Below, piece after piece: positions 44,700 through 57,924 of a stretch of 64,000 bases of DNA; position 1 is the first letter of the stretch; every line of letters starts with the position of its first letter. The stretch is from the NCBI RefSeq assembly GCF_029407905.1, contig NC_073643.1, positions 26,750,001 to 26,814,000 of the forward strand. Direction: 5' to 3'. Source of the stretch: Bubalus kerabau. Taxonomy: Eukaryota; Chordata; Mammalia; Artiodactyla; Bovidae. A program made the position numbers and the translations under genes. The notes under the pieces are model-generated. The model did no database searches. It was given only the letters and a program-made list of their open reading frames with translations, and was not told where the DNA came from.

Positions 44700-46099
44700 C
44701 AAAAACAGTCACCAGTTTGGAGGAATACAAGAGAAGCAGCATCCTCAGATGAAAGCCAGTTTCAACTGAAGGAATGTAGGGAGGAGTAAGTTAGAGCAAA
44801 GTATAAGGATTCAACTGATTACTGACTTGGTTTCACATGGTCCAGGGAATAATTTTAGCAGCTGAGGAGGTTGGGAAATGGGGTCAGATATGAGAACAGA
44901 GTTATGTGTAGATGAGGGTCTGGGCAGTGATTAATGACCTTAGAACTCAAGGCTTATTACAATGTCCTATATCCATAGTAGTGAAGGTCCAATACATAAG
45001 AAATGGTAATGTCAAGGCAGATGTGGCAAGGATGTGTGTTTGGGTATGTGTTTGTGAAGGGTCTTGTCAAAACACCCTCTCTGCGTCTGCTGTGAGTATG
45101 TAAAGTTAAGGGGAAGGGATAGTTTTATCCAGAGTGTCTGCAGACAGAGAGATGGAGGAGGGTGGAGGAGAGAGGTAGAAAGTAGAGATGAGATAACTTG
45201 GACCATGAACAGTAAGATGCTTCTTTAGGACTCCTGCCAATGAAGATGTTTGTGTTCAGAGCCTGATTTCTATTGTCAGTCAGAGCCAGGCTTAAGGTCT
45301 TGGCCCTCCCACACACCCATGATGGGAATTTAAGCAAGCCCAGGAACTGCTTTTCCCAGTGCTTGGCTTATTGGATACATATTAACTTTTATTAATATTA
45401 ATGTTTATATTAATAATAGGACCCTCAACCTGCTAGACTTGCCAAGAAGAAATATCATAAATTTTGATGTTTGACTCAGCCAGATTTCATACCTTTTAAA
45501 ATGAAAACACTAGGTTTATTAATACATTCTAAATAAACAATGAGACCAGTACAAAGACAGGAAAAACAGAAAGCTGAGAGGCAACTGGCCTGGGGCACAG
45601 CCTCCTAGCACAATTGTTTACATTTGATTGCTCTTGCTTAAAACTGATGAAATAATTAAAATAAATCCTTTGTACTCAAAGGATAGTAAGATAAATTCTA
45701 GTAGCTCATATGGATGGGATTTCTGGAAGAATTAAATGAGGGTTATGTAATCTCCATTCATAAAACAAAATTGACTTATGCAAAACAACTCATTAATACT
45801 TATGTGGAAGTAGATCTCTCAACTTAAGCATTCACAAAAAGGAAGGGGAGGGTAATCACCCTGCAATTGACTTGTTAAGTCATGCCTATAAATCTATACT
45901 CTTCCTCATTTGAATTTTCTGATGTAATGAGTAGAAATTTCTGACAGGAAATTATAGTTCAAAACCTTATTGTTTGGTTAATGGTCAGACACATTTTTTT
46001 TTGTTGTTGTATATTCCAATGACATTGATATTGTTTTTTTTAAGTAAATTTATAGTTATATTTGAGCAGATGCACAAACATAGATAATAGAGTTTACTT
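44700..46099. other. Intronic stretch
   Basis: The first part is purine-rich (see 43725). I recognise nothing else. Confidence 0.4.
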
Positions 46100-46185
46100 T
46101 GCTCACTGCTTCTACCTGTGTTTGGCACATTGTAGGAGCTCAATAAATATGCATTCCTTGAATGTATAAATAAATATGTTGAATG
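46100..46185 (+). mobile_element. L2 3' end relic, sense
   Basis: tttggcacattgtaggagct then caataaatatgcattccttg. Confidence 0.6.
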
Positions 46186-46389
46186 GCCATCTTAGAGTCT
46201 GGAAATACAGATGAACAGTTGCTTTTCCTCTGAATTTATGTAAGCCATAACAGAGCTGCCTTCTTGCATCACCTTGGGTAGACCCCGATATGCTGCTCTT
46301 AGATTGTTTTAGACACTAATGTAAGTCTTATTCTGAAAGTGTGTTTCCTACTCAGTATGGTTTTGAGGCCAGCAACAAATGTATCACCT

Positions 46390-46500
46390 GGAAGTTAGCT
46401 AGAACTTAAACTATTGGGCCCCCATTTAGATTTCTTGAATCATAATTTACATTTAGTAAGATTCCCAAATGATTTTTATGCATATTAGCATTTTATAAGC
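46390..46500 (+). mobile_element. MER5A-like relic, sense
   Basis: gtatcacctggaagttagct, attgggcccccatttagatt and cccaaatgatttttatg follow MER5A. Confidence 0.65.
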
Positions 46501-46539
46501 ACTAGTTGAATGATTAAGGAAGTAGGTTTAAACATCAGA

Positions 46540-46675
46540 ATCTCTTGTATTACATCTCACCTACACTATTTTCTAATTACCCTAAGCATATTGCTTCATT
46601 TCTTGTCTAAAATTGGGATTATAATAGTAGCTTCTGTTACATGGTAGTTTGAAGGATTAAACTAAATTATACTCT
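46540..46675 (+). mobile_element. MIR relic, sense
   Basis: ccctaagcatattgcttcat, gtctaaaattgggattataa and gaaggattaaactaaa follow the MIR 3' half. Confidence 0.55.
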
Positions 46676-46738
46676 TTAGCTAGAAAGAACTGTTGAAAAG
46701 ATTGGTGATTCCTTTTAGGAGTATATATGCTAGCATCC

Positions 46739-46989
46739 CGGAGAAGGAGATGGCACCCCACTCCAGTACTCTTGCCTGGAAAATCCTATGGACAGAGGAG
46801 CCTGGTAGGCTGCAGTCCATGGGGTTGTGAAGAGTTGGACACGACTGAGCGACTTCCCTGTCACTTTTCACTTTCATGCATTGGAAAAGGAAATGGCAAC
46901 CCACTCCAGAGAATCCCAGGGATGGGGGAGCCTGGTGGGCTGCCGTCCATGGGGTCGCACAGAGTCAGACACGACTAAAGTAACTTAGC
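46739..46989 (+). mobile_element. Full-length BOV-A2 SINE, sense
   Basis: Both units and the linker are complete (cggagaaggagatggcaccc ... acgactaaagtaacttagc). Near-perfect 12-bp direct repeats atgctagcatcc (46727-46738) and atgctggcatcc (46990-47001) flank it. Confidence 0.93.
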
Positions 46990-47001
46990 ATGCTGGCATC
47001 C

Positions 47002-48004
47002 ATCATAGCAGATGTACTCAACATCACAAAACTAGAAATGCTTACATGCCTCATTTTTATAAATTTCCACTATTTCCTCATTTCTACAAGAACGAAGAAG
47101 AGGGTGACATAAATGTAACACCACCAGTTCTGGAACCAGAACAATTTTCTTCCTATACCATCCATCTAGGAAGTCTGAGAAAGTGAAAGTAAACAGAGGA
47201 ATGTCTAGGAAAAATATTCTAACCTAGTTTTCTGATAGAGGTAGGCAGGACCTCTGGAATGAGTTATGTTTTGTGACCCTTCCACCAAGAAAAGTCACAC
47301 AATCTACTGCCTGTGTAGAGCACATATAGATGGCATTGCAACAGCTATAGCCAGAGGTTGGTGAGAACTGCAGATAGACAGTGACTGGGCTCTAGGAGTA
47401 GTGAACTAGGCACATAGTTTGAGAAGTCTCTTCACTAATGTTATGGAAGAGGCTTGAGGAGCAGCTAACAAATATGAGCTATTATTTTTGAGATATGATG
47501 CAAGAAACCACCATAAGAAAACCAACATTGTAAGCATTTGAACAGGTTTGTGAGGGGAATGTCGTTCACTGAATCACCCACTTTGCTCTTAAGGATTCAC
47601 AAGAGAAACTTCTCTCAGGTTCTAGAATCAGAGGAATTATGCTTACAGAAACAATTGACATGTTTTTATCCCCTGAAAGATATGATCCCTTTTTTGCCTT
47701 TACCACTGCAAAGCTCAAGTTTAGTGATTGGATAGAACTTTATGGTATGAGTTTTTATTTCTTTTTTATTTTATTTGGGATTTTATTCTCCTTGAGTTTA
47801 GCTTACAAATCGAACCTCATATTTAATATGTATCATCAACTGAATCACACCCAGATATTAGAACTTATTGTAAGACTACCATAATTAAGAGTTTGGCATT
47901 TGCACAAGGATAGATAATACACCAATGGAAGAGAAGAGAGAAAGCCTAAAGCAGTCCCAGGCATACTTGATTATCTTCAGCGATGGCAGTATAGAACACT
48001 GAAG
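47002..48004. other. Intronic stretch without confident features
   Basis: Two short plus-strand frames (47538-47884) lack splice and family support. Confidence 0.5.
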
Positions 48005-49030
48005 CAAGGCCTGCATTTTTCATATATTGATTAGCTCAATGGGATCCGTGTAAAATATACAGATATATTGAACCTACCTTACCCCATGCTAACAAACAAA
48101 TAAATAACTTCCAGGTGCACTGCAATTTTAAATATGAAGGTCAAGCCAATAAATTAAAGTAATAATATAGGTGAGTATCTTCATTTAATCAAGGTAGGAA
48201 AGCATTTCTTGAACTTTTTACAAAAAGCATCATTACATATAGGGAACAATTGATAAATTAGACTGTATTAAATTTGAAAATTTCTATTTATCAAGACATG
48301 TTTAAGAGAGTTAAAGGCAAGCCACAAAGTAGGAAAAACTATTCCTCCACATAAAAGCAACAATGTGCTCATAGCTAGAACCAATCACTAAGAAAAAGAA
48401 AGATGGCTTAATAGAAAAATGAGTTAAATGTTTCCTTCTAAAAGGGAGAGGATTTGCATACAGCCAATACACATATGAAAAGTGCTCAAGTTCATTAGTT
48501 ACCAAGAAATGTAAATCAAACCCAAATGAGATAACTTAGCAGATCCTCTTCAAATACTGAAATTTTAAAAAAGACTGACAAAATAGTTGACAAAAGATAG
48601 TGTCCACTGTGGTCAAAAAACATTGCTGGTAAGAGGATAAATTAAAACCACTAGAGACAATAGTTGACATTATCTTTTAAAGTTGTAAATACGCATACCC
48701 AAATGCCCTATAATTCTACACTATACAACAGAGAAATGTGTACACAAATGTACCAAAGATATAAACATGATTATTCATAAAGAATTATTCATCTTTCCTT
48801 CTAGAAACAATCCACATTTCCATTAAAATGAGCAGTCATTCAGTAATCATAGTATAGTTGTATAATAAAATATTATATAGCAGTGGAAATGAATGATCTA
48901 CAATTGCCCACAACAACATGAATAAATCTCATAAATACTGTCGACTGCAAAGCCAGACTCAAAGGAATATATATAGTGTGGTTTTATTAAAATCAAATTG
49001 AAAAAGACAATATTTAACTATATATTTACA
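48005..49030 (+). mobile_element. Old L1 LINE 3' coding region and UTR, sense
   Basis: The L1 ORF2 C-terminal order is legible though decayed: ggcaagccacaaagtaggaa, cacatatgaaaagtgctcaa, catt...gctggtaagagg, cagtggaaatgaatgatcta, then a UTR-like end. Confidence 0.7.
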
Positions 49031-50418
49031 AGTCAAGATAGTGGAGAGGAGAGAGGAAGTAGAAACTGGAAAGGTATAGTAGGGAAAGGGCTTCTGGGGT
49101 TGCCGATTTTCTGTCTCTGGATCTGGCTTAGTAATGTTTCACTGTTCTTATATGTTTTGCAATTTTCTGTATGTGTTTGCTTCTTGGAAAAGATTGCATA
49201 TAAATTAGTATGTTAAAACAAAATGAACGTTTCCAGAGGTTGACACCAAAGCCTCTTTATCATTTGAATTTACTTTTTAAACACTTGATTTGGGTGTGCT
49301 ATTTCAGTAACATATTAAAACTCCTAGAAAATAATTCATTTGATTCTTTAGTACAAATAAGAATGTGGCTGTGAGTCCTGACTAAATCTGTCAATTTCAA
49401 AAGCAAAATCTCTATGGGTTATGTTCAAAAGTTCCTCAAAATCATTTGTCAAATAGCATAAGAATAATAAATAAGCCCTCTGGCTTTGGGTTTCTTTCTC
49501 TATTTTACAAACCAGGAACTCTCAGTTTTGATTAGATGAATATCTCGAACCCCAACTCTTCACCTGTGCAGCTTGAATGTGCACTTTTGTTCAAATGGAC
49601 CAAAAAAGACTAGGTCTTACTGAATATGGGAAGTAAGAGAAAGCCTGCCTTTTGAAAAACGTAATTTCTGATAAGATACATACATAGATGTCCAACAGTG
49701 ATGAAGAAGAAAAAAATGAGGCTAATACATTGAATACTCCATTTTCCTGTTCATTTAGTTAAGAAAATAAAAATAATAGTAGCTTGCTGTAATTCAGTTA
49801 TGCAACTACTCTGAGTCCAATTGTTTAAGGCTTAAGTTATTTTTAAAAGCAAAGACAAACTCTTCCCCTTTTTACAATACCTATTGATGGTTTTATATTA
49901 AGATAAATTGAGAATATTAACTTCATTGGAACAATTTTTAGTGCTATTTCCAAAATGATCATGAAAAACCAATACTAATTTATCTGATTTATTTTATTTA
50001 ATAAGTTAAAGAAAAATATGTCAACTTACTTTGTTTAGTTATTTTCCTGATGTAAAAAATAAAGGTTAAAAGCCATCTAGCATTTTCAATTATAATTAGA
50101 TATGCATTTCCCACTTGACACATACTTCAAAATTATCAGAGCCTTTACAATTTCCAAATGCATTTTCAAGTGTTATCTTTAAAACTCCTTCTCCCAGGTC
50201 TTAATTTATTTTTCAGATATAAATGCACTTTGCCACCATATCATCAGAATCATGTATAACTGTTTTTATACATGAAAAAAATTTAAAGACATTTTGAATT
50301 CATCAGTACCCAAGGAAGCTTTTAAAATTTATTTCTAAATGTGAGGGGTTTCTTTTATTTGTTTGTTTTTTGTGCTTGTACAGATACTGGGCAAAAGACA
50401 GAAATAAAAATACACATT
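49031..50418. other. AT-rich intron without recognised features
   Basis: Nothing I can name. Confidence 0.5.
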
Positions 50419-50612
50419 CTCTTCCCTTGTGGTTAGGCTGATAAAGAATCTGCTTGCAATGTGGGAGACCTAAGTTTGAACCCTGGATTGGGAAGATCCC
50501 CTGGAGAAGAGCATGGCAACCCACTCCAGCATTCAGGCTTGGAGAATTCCATGGAGTGTATAGTCCATGGGGTCGGAAAGAGTCAGACACGACTGAGTGA
50601 CTTTCACTTTCA
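50419..50612 (+). mobile_element. Bov-tA SINE, sense
   Basis: Head ttcccttgtggttaggctga and tail gactgagtgactttcacttt. Confidence 0.9.
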
Positions 50613-51142
50613 CTTTTTCAAATAATATACGGGTACCTTTGGAGTTCCTACTCTAAAGAGTCAAAGACCTTTATATCATTACTTTTACCTGGAGATCTTT
50701 TATGTTGTTCTGATTATGGTTTTTGGATTTATGTGGATTCTGTTTTACTTCCTCTACCTACAAATATATATATATATTTAAAAGTTATTTTGAGATTGAG
50801 ATGTGAAAAATACTAGGTCTGTGATAGGTTAATGACCAGGTGATGTGTTTGCCCCATTTTGAATTTCTTTAATTTCTCAACCTGCAAAACATGATTTGGG
50901 ACAGGTTACAGGTAGAGAATAAAGATGAACAGCATTGCAGGTATAAAACCCTTGGCATTTCTCTGGGAAAGAAAAAAATTTACAATGATTGTAAATGCTC
51001 ACATCTTTATAGCCCTTTAAAATGAAATATTATCACGTGTTAACCTTAAGCCATCTAAAATTAAACCCTGTGACATGAAGTAAGAATTCTTTAACTTCAT
51101 CCTACAAGTGTGAGAAGTGAGGTTTGGAGCATCCCTAAACGT

Positions 51143-51349
51143 GTGCCTGTGTGTGAAGTCATTTCAGTTGTGTCTGACTCTTTGCAACCCCATGGACTGT
51201 AGCTCACCAGGTTCCTCTGTCCATGGGATTCTCCAGGCAAGAATACTGGAGTGGGTTGCCATGCCCTCCTCCTAAGGATATTCCCAAGCCAGGGAACGAA
51301 CCCACGTTTCAAGTCTCATGCACTGGCAGGCGGATTCTTTACCCCTAGA
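51143..51349 (-). mobile_element. Bov-tA SINE, antisense
   Basis: gaagtcatttcagttgtgtc (tail) to gcaggcggattctttacccc (head). Near-identical direct repeats ccctaaacgtg and ccctaaatatg flank it (about 51133 and 51351). Confidence 0.88.
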
Positions 51350-51663
51350 AGCCCTAAATATGTATATGGTGGTTTTAAAAATAAAATTAAGATCATTAAT
51401 ATATCAGATCAATATTTTTAAAGAAAAAGTATTAGTATTTTCAAACAACAGTTTATAAACAACTTCAAAATCTGCAACATCATTCAAAGCATTTCCATTG
51501 TTTGGTACTGAAGTACCAAACTTGGTCTATTCACAGTTACATGGCCAGACCTCTCCCAGGCTCTCAGTCAACAACTCACAACAATATACCAGGTGCCCTT
51601 ACCCACTGCTCTACATAAAATAATGCATATTTGGTCCTTATAATAAACCTATATAAAGAGAGT

Positions 51664-51880
51664 GGGCTTCCCAGGTGGTACTATTGGTACAGAACCCACC
51701 TGCCATTGCAGGAGACATAAGAGACATGGGTTCCATCCCTGGGTCACGAAGATCCCCTGGAGAAGGGAATAGCACCCTGCTTCAGTATTTTTGCCTGGAG
51801 GACCCCAGAGACTGGAGCCTGGTGGGCTACAGTCCATAGAGTCACAAAGAATTGGACACACTGAAGCAATTTAGCACACA
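51664..51880 (+). mobile_element. Bov-tA SINE, sense
   Basis: Head gggcttcccaggtggtacta and tail actgaagcaatttagcacac. Confidence 0.9.
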
Positions 51881-52469
51881 CATGTGCAGAAAGTGGGTAC
51901 TATTGACATCACTATTTTACACATGAATTCACACCTGTGTACACTGTCACACTGAGTGAGAATATTTTTGAAACATAGTTCATCCCTGGTGCCTCTGCCT
52001 AAAAGCTTCATGATATGATAGAATTTTGCTGTTTTTTCTGGCATCTCGCAATATCACCCAATCATTCCATTATTCGTAGATTAAGCTTGGAAATAAAGGG
52101 TCTCTGAAATTTGGATATACCTGGCTCTAATTTATGGTTCAGCCTTGTCCTAGAAAACCAATTATTTCTGAATAATGGCTTGTCATGTTCCTACTTGGTT
52201 TTTCCCATTCCCCTCACATTTTCTCTAATACTTGAAGCTTATTTGCATTTGCATTCCTCTTGTTCTCCTGTGGACCTCAACATTCTCCTCCCCTATTTTC
52301 TTTATCTGGAACACGATTTAATATTTCAAGGTTCAGTTCAAGCCCCACTGTCTTTGGAAGGCTTCCCTTGCCCTTTGTCCAATCCAGACAAACTTGACTA
52401 CTTTCTCTTCTGGTCTGTCGTATAGATTACATCTAACCCTCTCACATCACCTGATGCTGTTTTTGAGGA
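51881..52469. other. Intronic stretch with L2-like sequence
   Basis: About 52240-52400 (ccccactgtctttggaaggc) resembles L2; the 104-codon frame at 52111-52425 runs through it and is not a gene. Confidence 0.45.
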
Positions 52470-52680
52470 GGTGCTGTGTGGTAAAGAATCTGCCTGCAGT
52501 GGAGCCACAGGAGACATGGGTTTCATCCCTGAATTGGAAAGATTCCCTGGAAGAGGATTTGGCAATCCACTCCAGTATTCTTGCCTGGAGATTCCCATGG
52601 ACACAGGCGTCTGGCGGGCTACAATCTATAGGGTCGCAAAGAGTCAGACACAACTGAGGCAACTTAGCATGCACGCACAT
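52470..52680 (+). mobile_element. Bov-tA SINE, sense
   Basis: gtgctgtgtggtaaagaatc ... gaggcaacttagcatgcacg. Confidence 0.88.
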
Positions 52681-52688
52681 GTGCACAT

Positions 52689-52920
52689 TAAGAACATGGA
52701 CTCCAGGTTCCAACTGCCCGAGTTTGAATACTGACTCTATCGCTTATTATGTGTGTGATTTGAGGCAAGCAGGTTAATTCTTCTACAGCCTCAATCTGGT
52801 CATCCGAAAAAGGGATTATAGCAACTTCATAGTGTTATTGTGAGGCTCATTGAAGTTAATTTACATAAAGAGCTTGGAAGGATGTCTGCTATATAATATG
52901 TATTATGCAAATGCTACCAA
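52689..52920 (+). mobile_element. MIR SINE relic, sense
   Basis: agaacatggactccaggttc, cgagtttgaatactgactct, gtgatttgaggcaagcaggt, aaaaagggattatagcaact and aaagagcttggaaggatgtc follow MIR almost full length. Confidence 0.82.
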
Positions 52921-52929
52921 TTTCTTTCT

Positions 52930-53095
52930 TTCCTTTTTTTCTTGCTCTCAAGTTTTCACCTGTCTGCTCTGTGAAGACAGGGAGTAGCTATTTCTTATCT
53001 ACCATTTGATCTTTAGTCCCTAGCACAGTGCTTGATGCATATAAATAAGGTGTTTTCTGGTTGCTTGGCTGATGAATAAATAAATGACCATTAAT
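52930..53095 (+). mobile_element. L2 3' end relic, sense
   Basis: ctctgtgaagacagggagta, tagtccctagcacagtgctt and gatgaataaataaatgacc. Confidence 0.75.
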
Positions 53096-53526
53096 TTATT
53101 CAACCAGTCTAGCATCAGTCTTGCAAAACTAGGAGATTTCAGCAATAATAGAACAAACTTATTTAAAATGGTATTTGTGATTAAATATTAAATACAGGAG
53201 GACCAAAAAGTCTATTCATAAGTAACTTTTATCCCAGTGTTTCTCTGTTCATTGGTAGAAGTATATATTATGAGTCTCAAAAAAAAAAAATACAGCTCAG
53301 TGAAATCAGAGGTTTCTTTCAAAATCCTCTACCTTTTCTTTACTCAAGGATGACATTTTAAACAGCAATGACAGATGCAATGTTCTCTCACACAAATACA
53401 GAGTAATTCATTAACATACATATGAAAGGAAGAAGTCTACATTCAACCTTTACCACTAAAGTCCTTGAGAAATAAAAGAAATTCAAAGCAGCTGCATGTG
53501 TAGCTTGTATAAAGTCAAACTGGTTT

Positions 53527-53818
53527 GTATAGAATAGTCTTATGGACTCTGTTGGAGAGGGAGAGGGTGGGAAGATTTGGGAGAATGGCATTGAAACATG
53601 TATAATATCATGTATGAAACGAGTTGCCAGTCCAGGTTCGATGCACGATACTGGATGCTTGGGGCTGGTGCACTGGGATGACCCAGAGGGATGGTATGGG
53701 GAGGGAGAAGGGAGGAGGGTTCAGGATGTATACCTGTGGTGGATTCATTTCGATATTTGGCAAAACTAATACAATATTGTAAAGTTTAAAAATAAAATAA
53801 AAAAAAAAAAAAAAAAAG
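53527..53818 (+). mobile_element. Ruminant L1 3' end, sense
   Basis: tatagaatagtcttatggac, gttgccagtccaggttcgat and taaagtttaaaaataaaata with an A-rich tail. A short internal deletion (after gttcaggatg) removes bases present in the 41190 copy. Confidence 0.9.
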
Positions 53819-54940
53819 AATGCCAGGGTGATAACAGAAGCTTTTGGTGACTAGACACTCAATGAATTTGCTTTAGGTTTGAGGTTGCTTGGAGGAAAAA
53901 AGAAAAGAGTTTAAATAAGAATCTACCTGATAATTTGGAATGACAGAATCTTTGGAAGAACTGAAGGAAACTTTTGTGATTAAATAATTCAAAACATACC
54001 TTTAATAAGTCTACAGAGATAACTAACTTGCCTGAGTAACATAGCAATTTAAAGACAGATTAGATTTAGGAGGATATTTTATAACGGAGTTTTTTGGGTT
54101 TTGTTTTTAAATATTTGGGCTGTATTCCTGCATGGTTTTGTGGTGGGATGATTCAAGTTAAGGCAACTCTAACAGGCTTGAGTCTAAAATAAACTCCAAG
54201 GGAGATTTTGAATTGCTGAACATCAGGAAAGAAGTTGGAAACACAAGCCATCAATTATCTAGACAAATTTACCTACAGAGCCTCTCCCATAGATGAGTTA
54301 GGTTCTGAAAGGTGGTTCATAGTTTATTTGTTCTGAAGGTCAAAGTGGCAGTATACGACTGCCAACTGGTGGGAAGCAGAGTTGTTGACACAATTTTATT
54401 CTGATGTGTAGTTTTGCTCTTACCTATGGAAATTCATATGATTAGAGATTCTGGACCCAATTTGTCTGTCAATAAGATCAAATATCTTATATGTTTAGTG
54501 TCTGTCTTACTTTGGTTTCCTTAGAAGCAAAGGCTGACGCAGAGGTTCAACTACATTGATTTATTGAGGAAACACTTGAAGGAGAAATGGAGGGATCGGA
54601 ACTGGATAGGGCACAGGAAGGGGCTACGCAAAAAGGGGTCTCAGCTGTTGTCTAGCTCCAGCCCCAGCCCATGGGGAGCTCTAGGGCATGGGTTGAAGAA
54701 AAGGGGTAGCTATGGGCATTAACAGCTGACCACATTGTCCAGTAAAGGGGATTTGAACTCAGCACCAATGGGATCTACCACCAGGCCTATGTGAAGGTTA
54801 CTGTCCTTCAGAAATGGCTTATTATTTCAACAGTGATTATGTCAAAGGCCTATTAAATTAACAACGAAAGCCCACTTGATCTGTTTGAGCACTGTTTGAA
54901 TTGAACTGAATACCTTAATACAAAAGATATGAGTTTTAGA
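53819..54940. other. Intronic stretch, possible old LTR-type relic
   Basis: 54530-54820 (gcaaaggctgacgcagaggt ...) is repeat-like but unnamed. The rest is unique. Confidence 0.35.
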
Positions 54941-54953
54941 ATCTGAATTTTTA

Positions 54954-55004
54954 TTTTTTTTAATGGAATATAATTGTTTTACATTGTTGTATTGGTTTCT
55001 GCTG
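54954..55004 (-). mobile_element. Short L1 3' stub, antisense, with target duplication
   Basis: ttaatggaatataattgttt then acattgttgtattggtttct is antisense L1 3' sequence. The flanks agaatctgaatttttat (about 54937) and agaatctgaacttttat (about 55007) are a one-mismatch 17-bp duplication. Confidence 0.8.
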
Positions 55005-55011
55005 TAGAATC

Positions 55012-56833
55012 TGAACTTTTATACTAAAGTTACAACTGATTCTTTAACAATATACTTTCTAAAAAGTCCCAATCTCAGTGAGCCTCAGGCTTCTAATCTG
55101 TAAAATGGAAATGATAGAATCATCCTCTTATGGTTATTCCACAGTTCAAGAAAGGTAATATATGTCAAACACTTAAAAGCCTTGAAAACAACTGGTCTGG
55201 AGGAAGTTTTGAAATGTAAACTAGATTTTTCTATGAGTAACTGTAGCAGTTTGAAATATATGGATGTTTGGCCAATTTGGGGGAGGAAATGAAAATATCA
55301 AAAGAAGAATTAGAGTTACCATTTCCTGAGTGCCTATAATGGACCAGGGGTTTCACATCATTACTCGGTTAATTCCTGTCACTGTCCTTTGGATCCTGCT
55401 GCAATTCTCACTGTATACATTTCATAAATAGGCTTAATGTTGTTAAAAGGTGGCCTAATTTCCTGCTGCTGGATATTTTACAGAGATAGAATTTGAACTC
55501 AGGTCTGTTTGTAGCGAAAATTTTAGCATGTGACCACCATTGTTATGATTTTAAGAAAGGTACAAAAGTCTTTCTAGTAAAATAGGCAATGTTGAAAATT
55601 TGTGAAGATAGTGATGAGAACTCAGATTAAGTAATTTGTATAAGAAAGAAAGAATTTGTAAATGGAGTCTTCTGGGCTGTAAGTTATTAACACCTTTTGA
55701 TTTATTTTTAAGATCTTTATGCACATTTGTTCAAAATAGACCATTTGGAGTTGCGTAATAGCAGTGACAAAGCTAGAAGTGGTATTTTTCACATTTTTAA
55801 AATAAATTCTTTACTACTTGGAATGAACAACTGATTTAAGTAAGCTGGCAAGAGTACTTATGAGATCTAGGAAAGGAAAGGAGATGCTTTATAGGTGATT
55901 AAAAAGTGTTGGTTATTTTTAGGGTTGATTCAAGTTCAGCAGAGATAAACTCAACCAAATCTCTCCATGGAAACAACAAGAAACATTTCAGGCAAGACAC
56001 TGTTATATTTACTGGACAGAAAAGGCAGAATGATCTGATTCTTTCTTGTTTGTTTGTTTTGTTTTTTCAAGTTTAAGACTTGAAACCTAAGACGCTTTAA
56101 GTCTGCAGGAGAAAGATCAGCTAATGGATGCAGACCTTCTTTCTGCATAAATAGTAATAGAAATGCTTTTAGGGAACAACAGTCATATACTTTCAACTCC
56201 CAAAAAAGAAAACTTTATGAAGAGACAGGAAAGTCAGCAAGGATAGAAGAACTGACTTTCCTCATTCATCCAAATGAAAGCATAAATTTTTTTTCTGAAT
56301 TTTAAATATTTCCTCTTTTTTTTTTTAGCAAATAGAAGTTACATTTTAACTTACAAAAACTTCCAGTTACACATTTTTAAAGCAGAAAAAAAAGTAAAAA
56401 CATAATTTGGAAATTAAAAATACAAATTTTTAAGGGGGAACAAAGAGAAGGAAATATATGGCCATATAAAGCACAGTGCATTAACTTTCATCATAGGTAT
56501 TCAGTTATTTTCAAGAATGGGTAGAATCCATAACTCTGGAGAAACACCAGGTATAGCAAATAAATATGCTCTATGGGATTCCCTTTACCAGAAAATCAAA
56601 TTTATTAAATTTATTTTTATACAATCTGACCATGTATATCTCCTAGGGTCATCTTCTATTCAAGTGAAAAAAAAAATTATTTTGGCAGAGTCATTCAAAG
56701 CCTGTGGAGCAATTGTTTACTTCTGTAAAATAAGTCTTAATTAATATTTGGTTCGCTATTGTTTTTCCAAGTGATGGTCTTAGCTGAAATGTAGAAATCA
56801 AGTATTGTGATTATCTTTACCATAAGTTTCAAA
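55012..56833. other. Intronic stretch with a weak MIR
   Basis: About 55310-55510 is MIR-like. The rest shows nothing I can name. Confidence 0.4.
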
Positions 56834-56914
56834 TGGGGCTCCCCTGGTGGTTCAGACAGTAAAGAATCCACCTGCAATGCAGGAGATCTGAGTTCGATCC
56901 CTAGGTTGGGAACA
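56834..56914 (+). mobile_element. Bov-tA head only, sense
   Basis: The tRNA-Glu-derived head (ggggctcccctggtggttca ... gagttcgatccctaggttgg) stands alone; the BovB-derived tail is missing. Confidence 0.85.
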
Positions 56915-57009
56915 GCCACCAGCATTTGTTTATATTCCATTTAGCCCTGTAAAATTTTGCATTATCTTTTGTTTTCTGAAGACATAAATATATTCAGATA
57001 CACTTAGCA

Positions 57010-57165
57010 ATGCTTGTGTATATGTATACATGTGTATATGTGTGTATATAGAGGACCACATACATATATGTACGTGTGTATATTTATAATCACATGCACA
57101 TTTATACACACATACTTATATACATATGTATTTATTTCTGAGTGTATTTATATACATATTCAGAA
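57010..57165. repeat. TG/TA-rich degenerate microsatellite
   Basis: Alternating purine-pyrimidine runs (gtgtatatgtatacatgtgt) with many small palindromes. Confidence 0.8.
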
Positions 57166-57273
57166 ACAAGGCCATTCGCAGAGTGGTTAACCAAAGGGAG
57201 CTTTGTGTAGAGCTAGTTATCTTTGGAACACAAGACTCAATGAGAAACAGACCTAATTATTAATTTATATAAT

Positions 57274-57408
57274 GGTGGCAGTGGTGGTAGTTTAGTTGCT
57301 AAGTCGTGTCTGACTCTTGTGACACCATGGAGTGTAGGCTGCTAGACTCCTCTGTCCATGGGATCTCCTATGAAAGAATACTGCAGTGGGTTGCCATTTC
57401 ATACTCCA
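57274..57408 (-). mobile_element. Bov-tA/BOV-A tail, antisense
   Basis: gtttagttgctaagtcgtgt ... ctgcagtgggttgccatttc. Confidence 0.82.
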
Positions 57409-57441
57409 AATTTATATATCTACTGATGATTAAAGTAGTTC

Positions 57442-57924
57442 TGTTAGGGGAAGCACACTGATTGAAACCGCCCACCCTGGTCAGACACCATAGTAATCAT
57501 TTCCATGGGTTGTTTTATGACAAGAGGTCCTGGTAAGGAACACGGAACTAATAAGCCTCCACCAACTGGAAGAGTTTGAGAAAGGTCAAAATGAGACACC
57601 ACATGTCTGACCACCTCCCGGAATCCTTCTCTCTGGCATTCATCTTGGCTGAACAAGGCATGCACCACCAGGAAGGACTCTTGGGTTAGAATGATTGGCT
57701 AGAGACAACCTGGAAACTAATCCCATCACCATAAAACCTGAGACTACAAGCCATGTGACAGAGCTGTTCTCCTGGTTTCCCTTACCCTGCTGCTCTCCGC
57801 TCGGGTGCCCTTTCCCAGTAAACTCTCTTGCTTTGTCAGCACGTGTCTCCTCTGACAGTTCATTTCCGAGTGTTAGACAAGAGCCCAGTTTCAGGCCCTG
57901 GAAGGGGTCCTCCTTCCTGCAACA
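57442..57924 (+). mobile_element. Solo LTR of a class I endogenous retrovirus
   Basis: The 483-bp element starts TGTTAGGGGAAGC and ends CCTGCAACA, so its ends are TGTT...AACA. Perfect 4-bp direct repeats gttc flank it at 57438-57441 and 57925-57928; a 4-bp duplication is typical of gammaretrovirus-like ERV1. A TATA-like cataaaacctgag and a downstream agtaaactctcttgc segment suggest + orientation, antisense to CNTN6. No viral coding sequence is present, as expected after LTR-LTR recombination. Confidence 0.82.
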
